NCBI GenBank assembly: GCA_016744805.1
Contig: JADGDQ010000018.1
Span: 1-35,688, forward strand
DNA: 35,688 bases
Direction of reading: 5' to 3'
Source of the DNA: Sulfurovaceae bacterium
Lineage (GTDB): Bacteria > Campylobacterota > Campylobacteria > Campylobacterales > Sulfurovaceae
Shown here: positions 1 to 7,169 of the stretch, one piece after another
How positions within the stretch are numbered: position 1 is the first letter of the stretch
Layout: each line of letters starts with the position of its first letter
Notes under the pieces: generated by a model
Database searches by the model: none
The model's input: the letters and a program-made list of their open reading frames with translations, nothing else
Told to the model about the DNA's origin: nothing
Position numbers and translations under genes: made by a program

Positions 1-40
1 TTTCACTACATTTTTTTCAAATCTTACTACTAACCCCTTG

Positions 41-71
41 CAAACCCCCTATTTTAGGGCTTTGGGTTTTT
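41..71 (+). terminator. Possible rho-independent terminator of an off-window gene
   Basis: A short dyad CCCTA-TTT-TAGGG (47-59) lies inside a weaker outer pairing of AAACC with GGTTT and is followed by five T (67-71). It could end a gene to the left of the window, perhaps a cas gene, before the CRISPR leader. The outer stem has an asymmetric bulge, so the call is weak. Confidence 0.3.
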
Positions 72-141
72 GAAATTCGCATTTGGTGATAAAGATGGGT
101 GAAACAATCATCAGGGGGGTTTTTGTAATGAAATCCATCTT
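72..141 (+). other. Candidate CRISPR leader
   Basis: This gene-free stretch precedes the first repeat on the side from which the array should be transcribed, judged from the TTTGAAAC end of the repeat. It is mostly A/T with an isolated G-run followed by T-run near 115-124. I see no convincing -35/-10 pair; TTGAAA at 70-75 has no good partner. The leader role rests on position only. Confidence 0.4.
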
Positions 142-867
142 ATTTTGAAGCACTCCCTATGGGATTTGAAACACACTAAAATCTATTTGATAGAGGTGTT
201 CTACTCATTTTGAAGCACTCCCTATGGGATTTGAAACGAACTTGATTGTTGTTCGATTGATTTTTCTACGCTTATTTTGAAGCACTCCCTATGGGATTTG
301 AAACAAATTCATCTGCTCTTTTGTTTTGAAGAAATCTATTATTTTGAAGCACTCCCTATGGGATTTGAAACTAGATGGCTCTTCTGACTGCTATAGCCTC
401 TTCTATCTCGATTTTGAAGCACTCCCTATGGGATTTGAAACTTAAGGTGCATGACTCGAAAGGTACACTTCATTAATTTTGAAGCACTCCCTATGGGATT
501 TGAAACCAGCAGTCTTGATTACCCCATCTTTTACAATATTATTTTGAAGCACTCCCTATGGGATTTGAAACTCAAATAGAGGAGCTATAGCTTTGTATTT
601 TCTCCAATATTTTGAAGCACTCCCTATGGGATTTGAAACAGAAAAGCCAAAATAAGTAACCAAACTATCTTAGTCATTTTGAAGCACTCCCTATGGGATT
701 TGAAACAGAATTATGTCATGAAAATGAGTAAGTTCTATTTTATCGAACCTACAAAAATCAAGCGTAGGGGCAATCCCTTGTGGTTGCCCTTGAACTTCAA
801 AATAATTTAAATATGCGTAACATCAGATAGTAATTTATTTTGAAGCACTCCCTATGGGATTTGAAAC
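142..867 (+). CRISPR. CRISPR array, 10 identical 31-bp repeats
   Basis: Ten identical 31-bp repeats start at 142, 207, 274, 341, 411, 476, 541, 609, 676 and 837. The nine spacers are 34, 36, 36, 39, 34, 34, 37, 36 and 130 bp. Each repeat begins ATTTTGAAGC and ends TTTGAAAC. Its middle is TCCC-TAT-GGGA, a 4-bp stem at repeat positions 13-23, leaving exactly eight bases (TTTGAAAC) after the stem. That is the usual geometry for Cas6 cutting at the hairpin base to give an 8-nt 5' handle, as in many type I and III systems, and it fixes transcription as left to right. No cas gene lies in the window, so type cannot be assigned. The final repeat is not degenerate. The last spacer is abnormal and is described separately. 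Confidence 0.98.
766..791. repeat. REP-like palindrome inside the last CRISPR spacer
   Basis: GGGCAATC (768-775) pairs with GGTTGCCC (782-789), closed by a 6-nt loop and extended outward by A766-T791 and a G767-T790 wobble, giving about a 10-bp stem. From memory, the core resembles a GTAGGGGC...GCCC palindromic repeat scattered between genes of many bacteria and often linked to REP-associated tyrosine transposases; I cannot confirm this here. No second copy was seen in the window. It sits in the 130-bp spacer (707-836), about 94 bp longer than the others. Confidence 0.5.
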
Positions 868-892
868 TTAGGTGATACCCAACCTACAGATA

Positions 893-901
893 TGCTATAA
901 T
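893..901 (+). promoter_or_regulatory. Extended -10 promoter of the nagA operon
   Basis: TGCTATAAT is a perfect extended -10 element, 31 bp before the nagA start and 25 bp after the last CRISPR repeat. No -35 box is evident, as is common in Campylobacterota. No hairpin or T-tract separates it from the array, so CRISPR transcripts could also read into nagA. Confidence 0.6.
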
Positions 902-932
902 TTGAATATCTATATACTTCAAAGGCTCTCAC

Positions 933-2063
933 ATGATTCAAGCACTTATTAACGGCAAGATTATCTATAAAGATGCTATTTTAGAGAATAAAATACTGCT
1001 TTTTGATACGACTATTATTGGGATAGTTGATGCAGTTCCACAGGGGTGTGCGGTGATAGATGCTTGTGGGCTTTATGTCTCTGCTGGGTTTATAGATATG
1101 CATATCCATGGCAGTGGTGGGGCGGATGTGATGGATGCTACTCCTGAAGCCCTAGAGACTATCTCTAGGACGCTTTTAGCCACAGGGACAACTTCTATTG
1201 TAGCGACTACTATGACTATGGCAACCCAAGATATTATAAAAGCTCTTGATAATCTTATCTTGCACTCTCACACGGTTACAGGCACCAAGATAGAGGGTAT
1301 TCACCTAGAGGGTCCTTTTATTAATCCTCAAAAAGCAGGAGCCCAAGATGCCTCATTGGCTCAAATGCCTACGCGTGAGTGGCTAGAACCCTATTTGGAT
1401 GCTGTGCGTATTATTACTCTTGCCCCTGAGCTTGTGGGTGCTAAGGAGTTTATTCGCTCTCTTAGAGCCTCGCATCCTCATATTATTTTGAGTGTAGGGC
1501 ATAGCAGTAGTAGCTATGAGGAGGCGTATCAGAGCTTTGAGTGGGGGGTGAGCCATGCGACGCATCTCTTTAATGCTATGGGGTCTTTGCACCATCGTGA
1601 TGTTGGATTGGTTGGGGCGATTTTAGAGAGTGATATTACTGCGGATATTATTGCCGATTTGGTACATACGCACCCTACTATGCTCAAAATAGCCTATAGT
1701 ATGAAAAAAGAGAAACTAATGCTTATTACCGATGCTATGAGAGCTGGGTGTATCTGTGCAGGAGAGTATACTCTAGGGGGGCAAAAAGTCACAGTCTCTA
1801 ATGACAAAGCTACACTAAAGAGTGGTGTATTAGCAGGAAGTGTACTACAACTCAATCATGCAATCAAAAACTTTCAAGACCATACTGACTGCACCCTACC
1901 CCAAGCAGTTGCCATGGTTACTACTGTTCCTGCTTCTAAGTTAGATCTACCAATAGGAGAACTTAGCCAAGGCAAAGAGGCTAATATAGTGCTATTTGAT
2001 AGTGATATTACTATCTATAAGGTTTATATTAATGGTAAATTAAAGTATAATAGCAAAAAGTAG
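933..2063 (+). CDS. nagA: N-acetylglucosamine-6-phosphate deacetylase
   Basis: The protein should hydrolyse GlcNAc-6-phosphate to glucosamine-6-phosphate and acetate in the cytoplasm, a step in amino-sugar use and cell-wall recycling. At 376 residues it has full family length. It is an amidohydrolase-type barrel with the metal-site HIH (H57, H59), the GIHLEGPF strand with E126, VGHSS with H190, THLFNAM with H211, and the catalytic aspartate in LITDAM (D267). These match the E. coli NagA layout. It is first in an operon with an EIIA-like gene nine bases downstream, then a microprotein and nnr. No nagB or nagE is in the window. The start is supported by AAAGG upstream and by the short lead to the -10 box at 896-901. 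Confidence 0.95.
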   Translation: MIQALINGKIIYKDAILENKILLFDTTIIGIVDAVPQGCAVIDACGLYVSAGFIDMHIHGSGGADVMDATPEALETISRTLLATGTTSIVATTMTMATQDIIKALDNLILHSHTVTGTKIEGIHLEGPFINPQKAGAQDASLAQMPTREWLEPYLDAVRIITLAPELVGAKEFIRSLRASHPHIILSVGHSSSSYEEAYQSFEWGVSHATHLFNAMGSLHHRDVGLVGAILESDITADIIADLVHTHPTMLKIAYSMKKEKLMLITDAMRAGCICAGEYTLGGQKVTVSNDKATLKSGVLAGSVLQLNHAIKNFQDHTDCTLPQAVAMVTTVPASKLDLPIGELSQGKEANIVLFDSDITIYKVYINGKLKYNSKK

Positions 2064-2072
2064 GGGGAGAAT

Positions 2073-2543
2073 ATGTTTGGACTATTTAAAACAAAATCTA
2101 TAGAAATTTTGGCACCTGTATCAGGAGAAGTAATTGCACTAGAAGATGTCAATGATGCTGTTTTTGCTCAAAAGATAGTGGGTGATGGGGTGGCTATTGT
2201 GCCTAGTGGAGAGCTTTTTGTAGCTCCCTTTGATGGCAAACTTACCAAGCTATTTCCCACACTTCATGCCTACTCTATGCAACATAGTAGTGGTGTTGAG
2301 GTGATTGTGCATATTGGTATAGATACAATAGAGTTAGCAGGAGATGGATTTGAAGCAATTGCTACAGAGGGTTCTATGCTCAAAATTGGAGACCCAATTA
2401 TAAGGGCGAACCTCAAAAAAATACAAGCCCTAGGCAAAGATATAGAGACACCTATAGTTATAAGCAATATGGCAAAATATACAAAACTTATGAAAAGAGA
2501 TGGTTCAATAGAAATATCTCAAACTCTTATGGAGGTAAAATAA
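2073..2543 (+). CDS. PTS glucose-type EIIA domain protein, stand-alone
   Basis: At 156 residues this is a single EIIA-Glc/Crr domain. The phosphoryl-accepting pair is present with normal spacing: H65 in LHAYS and H80 in VIVHIGIDTIEL, matching E. coli H75 and H90. The C-terminal TPIVISNM is also conserved. In the PTS this domain receives phosphate from HPr and passes it to EIIB; in enterobacteria it also regulates metabolism. No EI, HPr, EIIB or EIIC gene is in the window, so whether it takes part in transport or only signals is open. It follows nagA by nine bases behind a strong GGGGGAG ribosome site, and its stop overlaps the next start (TAATG). A role in amino-sugar uptake is an inference from context. 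Confidence 0.9.
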   Translation: MFGLFKTKSIEILAPVSGEVIALEDVNDAVFAQKIVGDGVAIVPSGELFVAPFDGKLTKLFPTLHAYSMQHSSGVEVIVHIGIDTIELAGDGFEAIATEGSMLKIGDPIIRANLKKIQALGKDIETPIVISNMAKYTKLMKRDGSIEISQTLMEVK

Positions 2544-2644
2544 TGCAATCATCAGGAGATGAGCTTATCACTTATGTGGTCTATGCTGTTATTTTGGTAG
2601 TTTTCTTTGTGGTTCTCAAAGCACCAAAAAATAAAAAGGAGTAA
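2543..2644 (+). CDS. 33-residue single-pass membrane microprotein
   Basis: The frame begins at the ATG of TAATG, overlapping the EIIA stop by one base, and encodes 33 residues. A short acidic N-terminus (MQSSGDELI) is followed by about 17 hydrophobic residues (YVVYAVILVVFFVVL) and a basic tail (KAPKNKKE). This looks like one transmembrane helix with the tail inside. GGAGG lies 8 bases before the ATG, within the last EIIA codons, and nnr begins two bases after the stop, so the frame fills its slot in the operon exactly. I do not recognise a family. It recalls CcoQ-sized membrane subunits only in general shape. Confidence 0.7.
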   Translation: MQSSGDELITYVVYAVILVVFFVVLKAPKNKKE

Positions 2645-2646
2645 GA

Positions 2647-4065
2647 GTGCAAAACCTCTATGAGTCATGCTACCATTTAGACAAACGGTGCTACCAAGAG
2701 TATAATCTAACAGAAGATATTTTGATGGAACATGCCTCTTTGGGTATGGCAAAGTACATTCAAGCCAATTTTGCACCAGACTCTACACTGCTTATTGTAG
2801 CAGGAGTGGGCAATAATGGAGCAGATGGTATTGTACTCGCTCGACAGCTCTTTGGAGAGTATAGAGTTAGACTCTATCTCCCTTTTGGGGTCAAGTCTAC
2901 TATGGCAAAAACACAATACCAAAGGATAAAACAGCTAGGGGTTACCGTTGTAGATACTCTTATAAAATCAGATATTATTGTAGATGCACTCTTTGGGGCT
3001 GGGCTAAGTCGTGGGCTTGATACTCCTACACAGACTCTTATCCAAGAGATAAACCATCTCCAAGGCTTCAAGATAGCATGTGATACTCCTACAGGCATAA
3101 GCCAAGATGGCACTCCTCTACCTCTAGCATTTCAAGCAGATATAACTATCACGATGGGTGCCCTCAAAGAGTCTCTGTATGCAGATAGTGCCAAAGAGTT
3201 TGTAGGGGAGATACTCTGTGTAGATTTGGGAGTGGCTCGTAAGCTCTATGAACTCCCCACAGAGACCTATCTCTTGGAGACCAAAGATATAAAACTCCCT
3301 AGTCGGATAGACCAAACCACACATAAAGGTTCTTTTGGTCATTTAGCTGTTTTTTCTGGTAACAAAGAGGGGGCTAGCATCCTTTCGGCTATGGCATCCT
3401 TAAGGTTTGGAGTTGGTCTAACCACTATAGTAGGCGAACCATCAAGCCAGCTCCCTTACTCTATTATGCAAGATAGCAAACTTCCTTATAATACTACAGC
3501 TATAGCTTTTGGTATGGGATTTGGTACAGAGTATGATAACTATAGAGTACAAAGTATACTCAATAGTAATATACCCATTATTTTGGATGCAGATATTTTT
3601 TATACTCCACTCATCAAAGATTTTCTACAACAAACACAAAGAGCCATCGTTCTTACACCTCATCCCAAAGAGTTTGTATCTTTGTGGAAAATACTTTTTG
3701 ATAAAGAGATAACAGTAAGCTTTCTCCAAGCAAATCGCCTAAAGTTTGTTCGCCAATTTTGTAGCCATTATCCAGAGGTAACACTGATATTAAAAGGGGC
3801 AAACAGTATTATTGCACAAGATAAAAGATGCTACATCAACCCCTTAGGCTCATCAAAACTAAGCAAAGGTGGCAGTGGTGATGTGCTAAGTGGTTTGATT
3901 GGTGCTTTATTAGCTCAGGGGTATAGCTCGATAGATTCTGCTATCTCTGCTTCACTCGCACTCACTCTAGCCACACAACAATACAGAGGAAGCTCCTACG
4001 CTATGCTTCCAACAGATGTCATAAAAGAGATAGAAAAGCTTGAAGAGAGAGACCTTTATAGTTGA
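2647..4065 (+). CDS. nnr: Bifunctional NAD(P)H-hydrate epimerase/ADP-dependent dehydratase
   Basis: This enzyme repairs hydrated NADH and NADPH: the N-terminal YjeF domain epimerises the hydrate and the C-terminal kinase-fold domain dehydrates it with ADP. The epimerase half (about 1-210) shows GVGNNGADG (53-61), VDALFGAGLSRGL and DTPTGIS. The dehydratase half (about 220-472) shows KGSFGHLAVFSG, LTPHPKEF and the anion-hole motif KGGSGDVLSG (407-416). At 472 residues it has normal fusion length. The start is GTG, chosen because AGGAG lies seven bases upstream and the N-terminus aligns with the family. It is last in the nagA operon and ends eight bases from the convergent DprA-like gene, with no room for a conventional terminator. 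Confidence 0.94.
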   Translation: MQNLYESCYHLDKRCYQEYNLTEDILMEHASLGMAKYIQANFAPDSTLLIVAGVGNNGADGIVLARQLFGEYRVRLYLPFGVKSTMAKTQYQRIKQLGVTVVDTLIKSDIIVDALFGAGLSRGLDTPTQTLIQEINHLQGFKIACDTPTGISQDGTPLPLAFQADITITMGALKESLYADSAKEFVGEILCVDLGVARKLYELPTETYLLETKDIKLPSRIDQTTHKGSFGHLAVFSGNKEGASILSAMASLRFGVGLTTIVGEPSSQLPYSIMQDSKLPYNTTAIAFGMGFGTEYDNYRVQSILNSNIPIILDADIFYTPLIKDFLQQTQRAIVLTPHPKEFVSLWKILFDKEITVSFLQANRLKFVRQFCSHYPEVTLILKGANSIIAQDKRCYINPLGSSKLSKGGSGDVLSGLIGALLAQGYSSIDSAISASLALTLATQQYRGSSYAMLPTDVIKEIEKLEERDLYS

Positions 4066-4073
4066 GTCTATGA

Positions 4074-5063
4074 CTACTCTACTAATTGATACCTCTTTAC
4101 TCTACCCTCTAATCTTTTAATAATTTTTCTCTCTTGGGCTTCTTCTAACCAAGTAGTAATTTGTGAGGATTTTAGACTAAAAAGTATCTCTAGCTCTTTT
4201 GGTTTAAAAGTATCATTTGGAATATATTGCAACTGAGATATAAAAAAGTTAAAAAATAGATCAGTAAACTCTTGTGTATCATTATCAAAGAGAGATAACT
4301 GTATGGGTGGATTTTTACTCTTTGGAACTACACGCACCATAGAAGTTGCATGTGCTTGAATATATCTACTAGTTTCTAACGCATTATTACTACTCAATAC
4401 AGATTCAGGATAATAAGAGCTTACTAAGACCAAATCATTTTGTATCAAAGCTTCTCTATATGCACCATTAAGAGATTTTTGCAAAAGATTATTGGCTACA
4501 AATACTATACTATTGCCTCCATTTTCTAATGCACCTTTGATAGCTGACTTATTTACCTCATCTGTTACTAATATATATCCATCATTTGCTATCTCTCTAC
4601 CTGCTTTCCAAAATAGACTACTTATCTCTTGGGAACTCTCTTGTATACTCTCTACTCCTAGAGATTGCTTATTTAATAGTTTAGGATTTCCAATACCATA
4701 CAAAAGAGCTGGAGAGATATTTTGAAGTCTTTTCTTTAGTTGTTGGGGATAGAGTGGAGATGTACGAGTAATTACCCAAATACCTGCTCTTTGCCATTTC
4801 TCCATAGCCAAGGCTAATGCTCCACCTCTTTCTAGGAGTGCTTGTAGCCTTGTGATTGTAATGCTCTCATCACTCCAATCTTTAAGTAATGTTTCAATAC
4901 CCTCTTCTAAGAGACTTTCAGGTTTTAGATTATGTTTATGTAACCATTGTGCAAAACCTCCCCACTCCTCTGCACTCAATGGGATAATATTTTTAACTCT
5001 ATTTTCAGAAAAATAACTTGTGAGCAGGAGTATGGCTTGTGTTGAGGGAGTTAGCATATTCAT
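4074..5063 (-). CDS. Degenerate DprA/Smf-like protein with clamp-binding motif
   Basis: This 329-residue protein has a DprA-type Rossmann core at about 95-250: SPLYPQQLKKRL and PALLYGIGNPKLL lead into it, followed by ALENGGNSIVFVANNLLQ and LVLVSSYYPES. The motifs that normally define DprA are altered. The GSR strand is replaced by SLGVES (134-139), and the GGARGID segment by LVTDEVNKSAI (165-175). QLSLF at 255-259 is a consensus beta-sliding-clamp binding pentapeptide, between the core and a C-terminal helical part (about 285-329) resembling a winged helix. It is last in a three-gene operon, starting three bases after the RecQ-PRTase stop. Nucleotide or ssDNA binding by the standard pocket is doubtful. 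It is not the housekeeping transformation DprA; a defence or genome-maintenance role is inferred from the operon. Confidence 0.75.
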   Translation of the reverse strand: MNMLTPSTQAILLLTSYFSENRVKNIIPLSAEEWGGFAQWLHKHNLKPESLLEEGIETLLKDWSDESITITRLQALLERGGALALAMEKWQRAGIWVITRTSPLYPQQLKKRLQNISPALLYGIGNPKLLNKQSLGVESIQESSQEISSLFWKAGREIANDGYILVTDEVNKSAIKGALENGGNSIVFVANNLLQKSLNGAYREALIQNDLVLVSSYYPESVLSSNNALETSRYIQAHATSMVRVVPKSKNPPIQLSLFDNDTQEFTDLFFNFFISQLQYIPNDTFKPKELEILFSLKSSQITTWLEEAQERKIIKRLEGRVKRYQLVE

Positions 5064-5066
5064 CTT

Positions 5067-7154
5067 TTATCCATTGGCTGTTGAGCTTAATACCACAGGA
5101 AAAACTTCTCCTGAGCCTTTTTGACGCAATAGAGCAGAGAGAACCGCAACTGTCCAACCCGAATCAATTATATCATCTATAAGCAATACAGGTTCATCTG
5201 CTATATCTACTATCTCAAAGGCTCCATCTAAATTATGGCATTGATAAAATCTATTATGCATCATTTTTTGTGGTTGATTGGATTTACACTTTATAATTGC
5301 CTCTCTAAAAGGAAGTCCCATTTTTGTTGCTACTCTTTGTGCAAAGCTTGGAACTAATTGTGTATGAGTCAAAGAGGACACGCAAGTTATCCATTTTGGC
5401 ATAGGAGTAGGATTCCACTCTCGTATCATATCTACAAAAGCATCTACTAGCTCATCATCAAAATAGCTATTATGTTTATTATCTGCAACAGTTTTTCCCC
5501 ATCCTGCATCCATCCATTTGGACAAAACTCTTCCCTCTTCGTGTCGTAACTCTATAGGAATGGTACTTTTGAATCCATATTGAATAAGAGCATCTTTTGG
5601 AAACTGTTTTTTTACCTTTATGGGAATGGCGTGGTGTTTTAAAAATTTAGAAGCTTTTATTCCTAAATCATGCGAAAAAGAGCTACTCATACTATTAGAT
5701 GGATTACAATTTGCACACTTGCCACACTCTTTGGTATCTGTATCATTTAAAGTCTCTCTCAAATAACGCATAAGGCACTCTTTAGACTCCATATAAGTTT
5801 CAATATCTTTAAACTCTTCTTCTCTTTGATTGGTTAAAAAAGCTATTTTTTCTCTATCCATACTATAGTTAATAGGTGTTCTATACCATTTGCTTTTTTC
5901 TTTAAGAATAGGAGATGGACTTTGAATAGCAAGATACTTTAAAACTTTTTCAATTTGTCCATATCTAAGATTTATTAATCCCTCAATTTCTCTCATAGAG
6001 AGTCCGCTACTCTTTTCCAAAATATTTAAAACTTCAAACACATGTTCTTCTGATGGAAATGCAGAATTTATAAAAAATGCTTGAATATCAGAATCTTCAT
6101 AACCTGATAATAAAATACCTCTTGCCTCCAAAATAGCACGACCTGCACGACCAACTTGTTGATAGTATGCTACAATAGAAGCAGGAAGTTGATAATGGAT
6201 AACAAAACCTAAATCAGGCTTATCATATCCCATACCCAAAGCAGTTGTAGCAACAAGAGCTTTTATTTGATTATTCATAAGTTGCTCTTCTAAATGTTGA
6301 CGGTAACTATTGCTATCTTCAAAATCTTGATGTGTTACATTTCCATGATATGCTGAGGCTGATATATTATTCTCTTGTAACCATCTTGCTACAATTTCCG
6401 CATCTCTAATAGTTGAAGTATAGATGATACCTGTACCCTCTATACTATTAATATACTCAATAATCCAAGCCAATCTTGAAGCTTGACTTGAAAGCTTAAT
6501 ATTTTGTAAAATCAAACTATCTCTCACAAGAGTACCTCTAATAGTCTCAATTCCACCAATTTGTCTCTCTATATCATCAACTACACGGTTATTAGCTGTA
6601 GCTGTGGTTGCAAGGATAGGTATCGTAGGGGGCATCTGTTGTAAGATTCGTGTAATTCTTTGATAATCAGGTCTAAAATCATGTCCCCAGTCAGATATGC
6701 AGTGTGCTTCATCTACGACTAAAAGCCCTATTTTATCAGATATAGGCGTTAATATAGTCTCCATAAAATTCTCATTTGCCAACCGCTCTGGAGATATAAG
6801 AAGTGCATCAACTTCATTATCTAAGAGTTGTCCAGAGATAAGTTGCCACTCTTTACTATTTGTTGAATTAATAGTAACCGCATTAATCCCTAAACGCTCT
6901 GCAGAAACAATCTGATTTCTCATAAGAGCTAAAAGTGGAGAGATAATTACTGTCACTCCAAAACCTTTATCTCTCAAAGCCCTAGTTGCGATAAAGTAAA
7001 CACTGCTTTTCCCCCATCCTGTACGCTCAACAACAAGCATTCTTTTACGATGATTTACCAAAGCATCAATTGCTTCCCATTGGTCTTTATGAAATTGAGC
7101 ATTCAAATTATTAATAGAAGTTCTAAGAAGTTGTAATCCCTCATTTTGAGTCAT
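5067..7154 (-). CDS. RecQ-family helicase fused to a phosphoribosyltransferase
   Basis: The 695-residue protein joins a superfamily 2 DNA helicase to a C-terminal PRTase. Helicase motifs are complete: Walker A TGWGKSS (45-51), SPLLALMRNQI (72-82), LVVDEAHCISDWGHDF (145-160), ATTATA (182-187), YHGNVT, TTALGMGYDKPD (303-314) and QQVGRAGRA (332-340). A RecQ zinc-binding set follows: C460, C477, C480, C483. The C-terminal third has the type I PRTase PRPP loop VLLIDDIIDSGWT (656-668), as in ComF and adenine PRTase. No HRDC domain is visible. The fusion suggests DNA unwinding coupled to PRPP or nucleotide chemistry, but the PRTase substrate is unknown. It is the middle gene of the operon, 15 bases after the SLOG gene. 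The helicase call is firm and the PRTase call nearly so. Confidence 0.92.
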   Translation of the reverse strand: MTQNEGLQLLRTSINNLNAQFHKDQWEAIDALVNHRKRMLVVERTGWGKSSVYFIATRALRDKGFGVTVIISPLLALMRNQIVSAERLGINAVTINSTNSKEWQLISGQLLDNEVDALLISPERLANENFMETILTPISDKIGLLVVDEAHCISDWGHDFRPDYQRITRILQQMPPTIPILATTATANNRVVDDIERQIGGIETIRGTLVRDSLILQNIKLSSQASRLAWIIEYINSIEGTGIIYTSTIRDAEIVARWLQENNISASAYHGNVTHQDFEDSNSYRQHLEEQLMNNQIKALVATTALGMGYDKPDLGFVIHYQLPASIVAYYQQVGRAGRAILEARGILLSGYEDSDIQAFFINSAFPSEEHVFEVLNILEKSSGLSMREIEGLINLRYGQIEKVLKYLAIQSPSPILKEKSKWYRTPINYSMDREKIAFLTNQREEEFKDIETYMESKECLMRYLRETLNDTDTKECGKCANCNPSNSMSSSFSHDLGIKASKFLKHHAIPIKVKKQFPKDALIQYGFKSTIPIELRHEEGRVLSKWMDAGWGKTVADNKHNSYFDDELVDAFVDMIREWNPTPMPKWITCVSSLTHTQLVPSFAQRVATKMGLPFREAIIKCKSNQPQKMMHNRFYQCHNLDGAFEIVDIADEPVLLIDDIIDSGWTVAVLSALLRQKGSGEVFPVVLSSTANG

Positions 7155-7169
7155 GTTTGTCCTTTATAA

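Noticed and set aside
766-798. Degenerate CRISPR repeat inside the 130-bp spacer (GCAATCCCT against GCACTCCCT, then TTGAA).
   Set aside because: The match is short and needs gaps, the flanking pieces would be about 59 and 38 bp, and the longer GGGCAATC/GGTTGCCC palindrome explains the sequence better.
861-901. A -35 box (TTGAAA) at the end of the last CRISPR repeat driving nagA.
   Set aside because: It is 29 bases from the -10 box, too far for a working pair.
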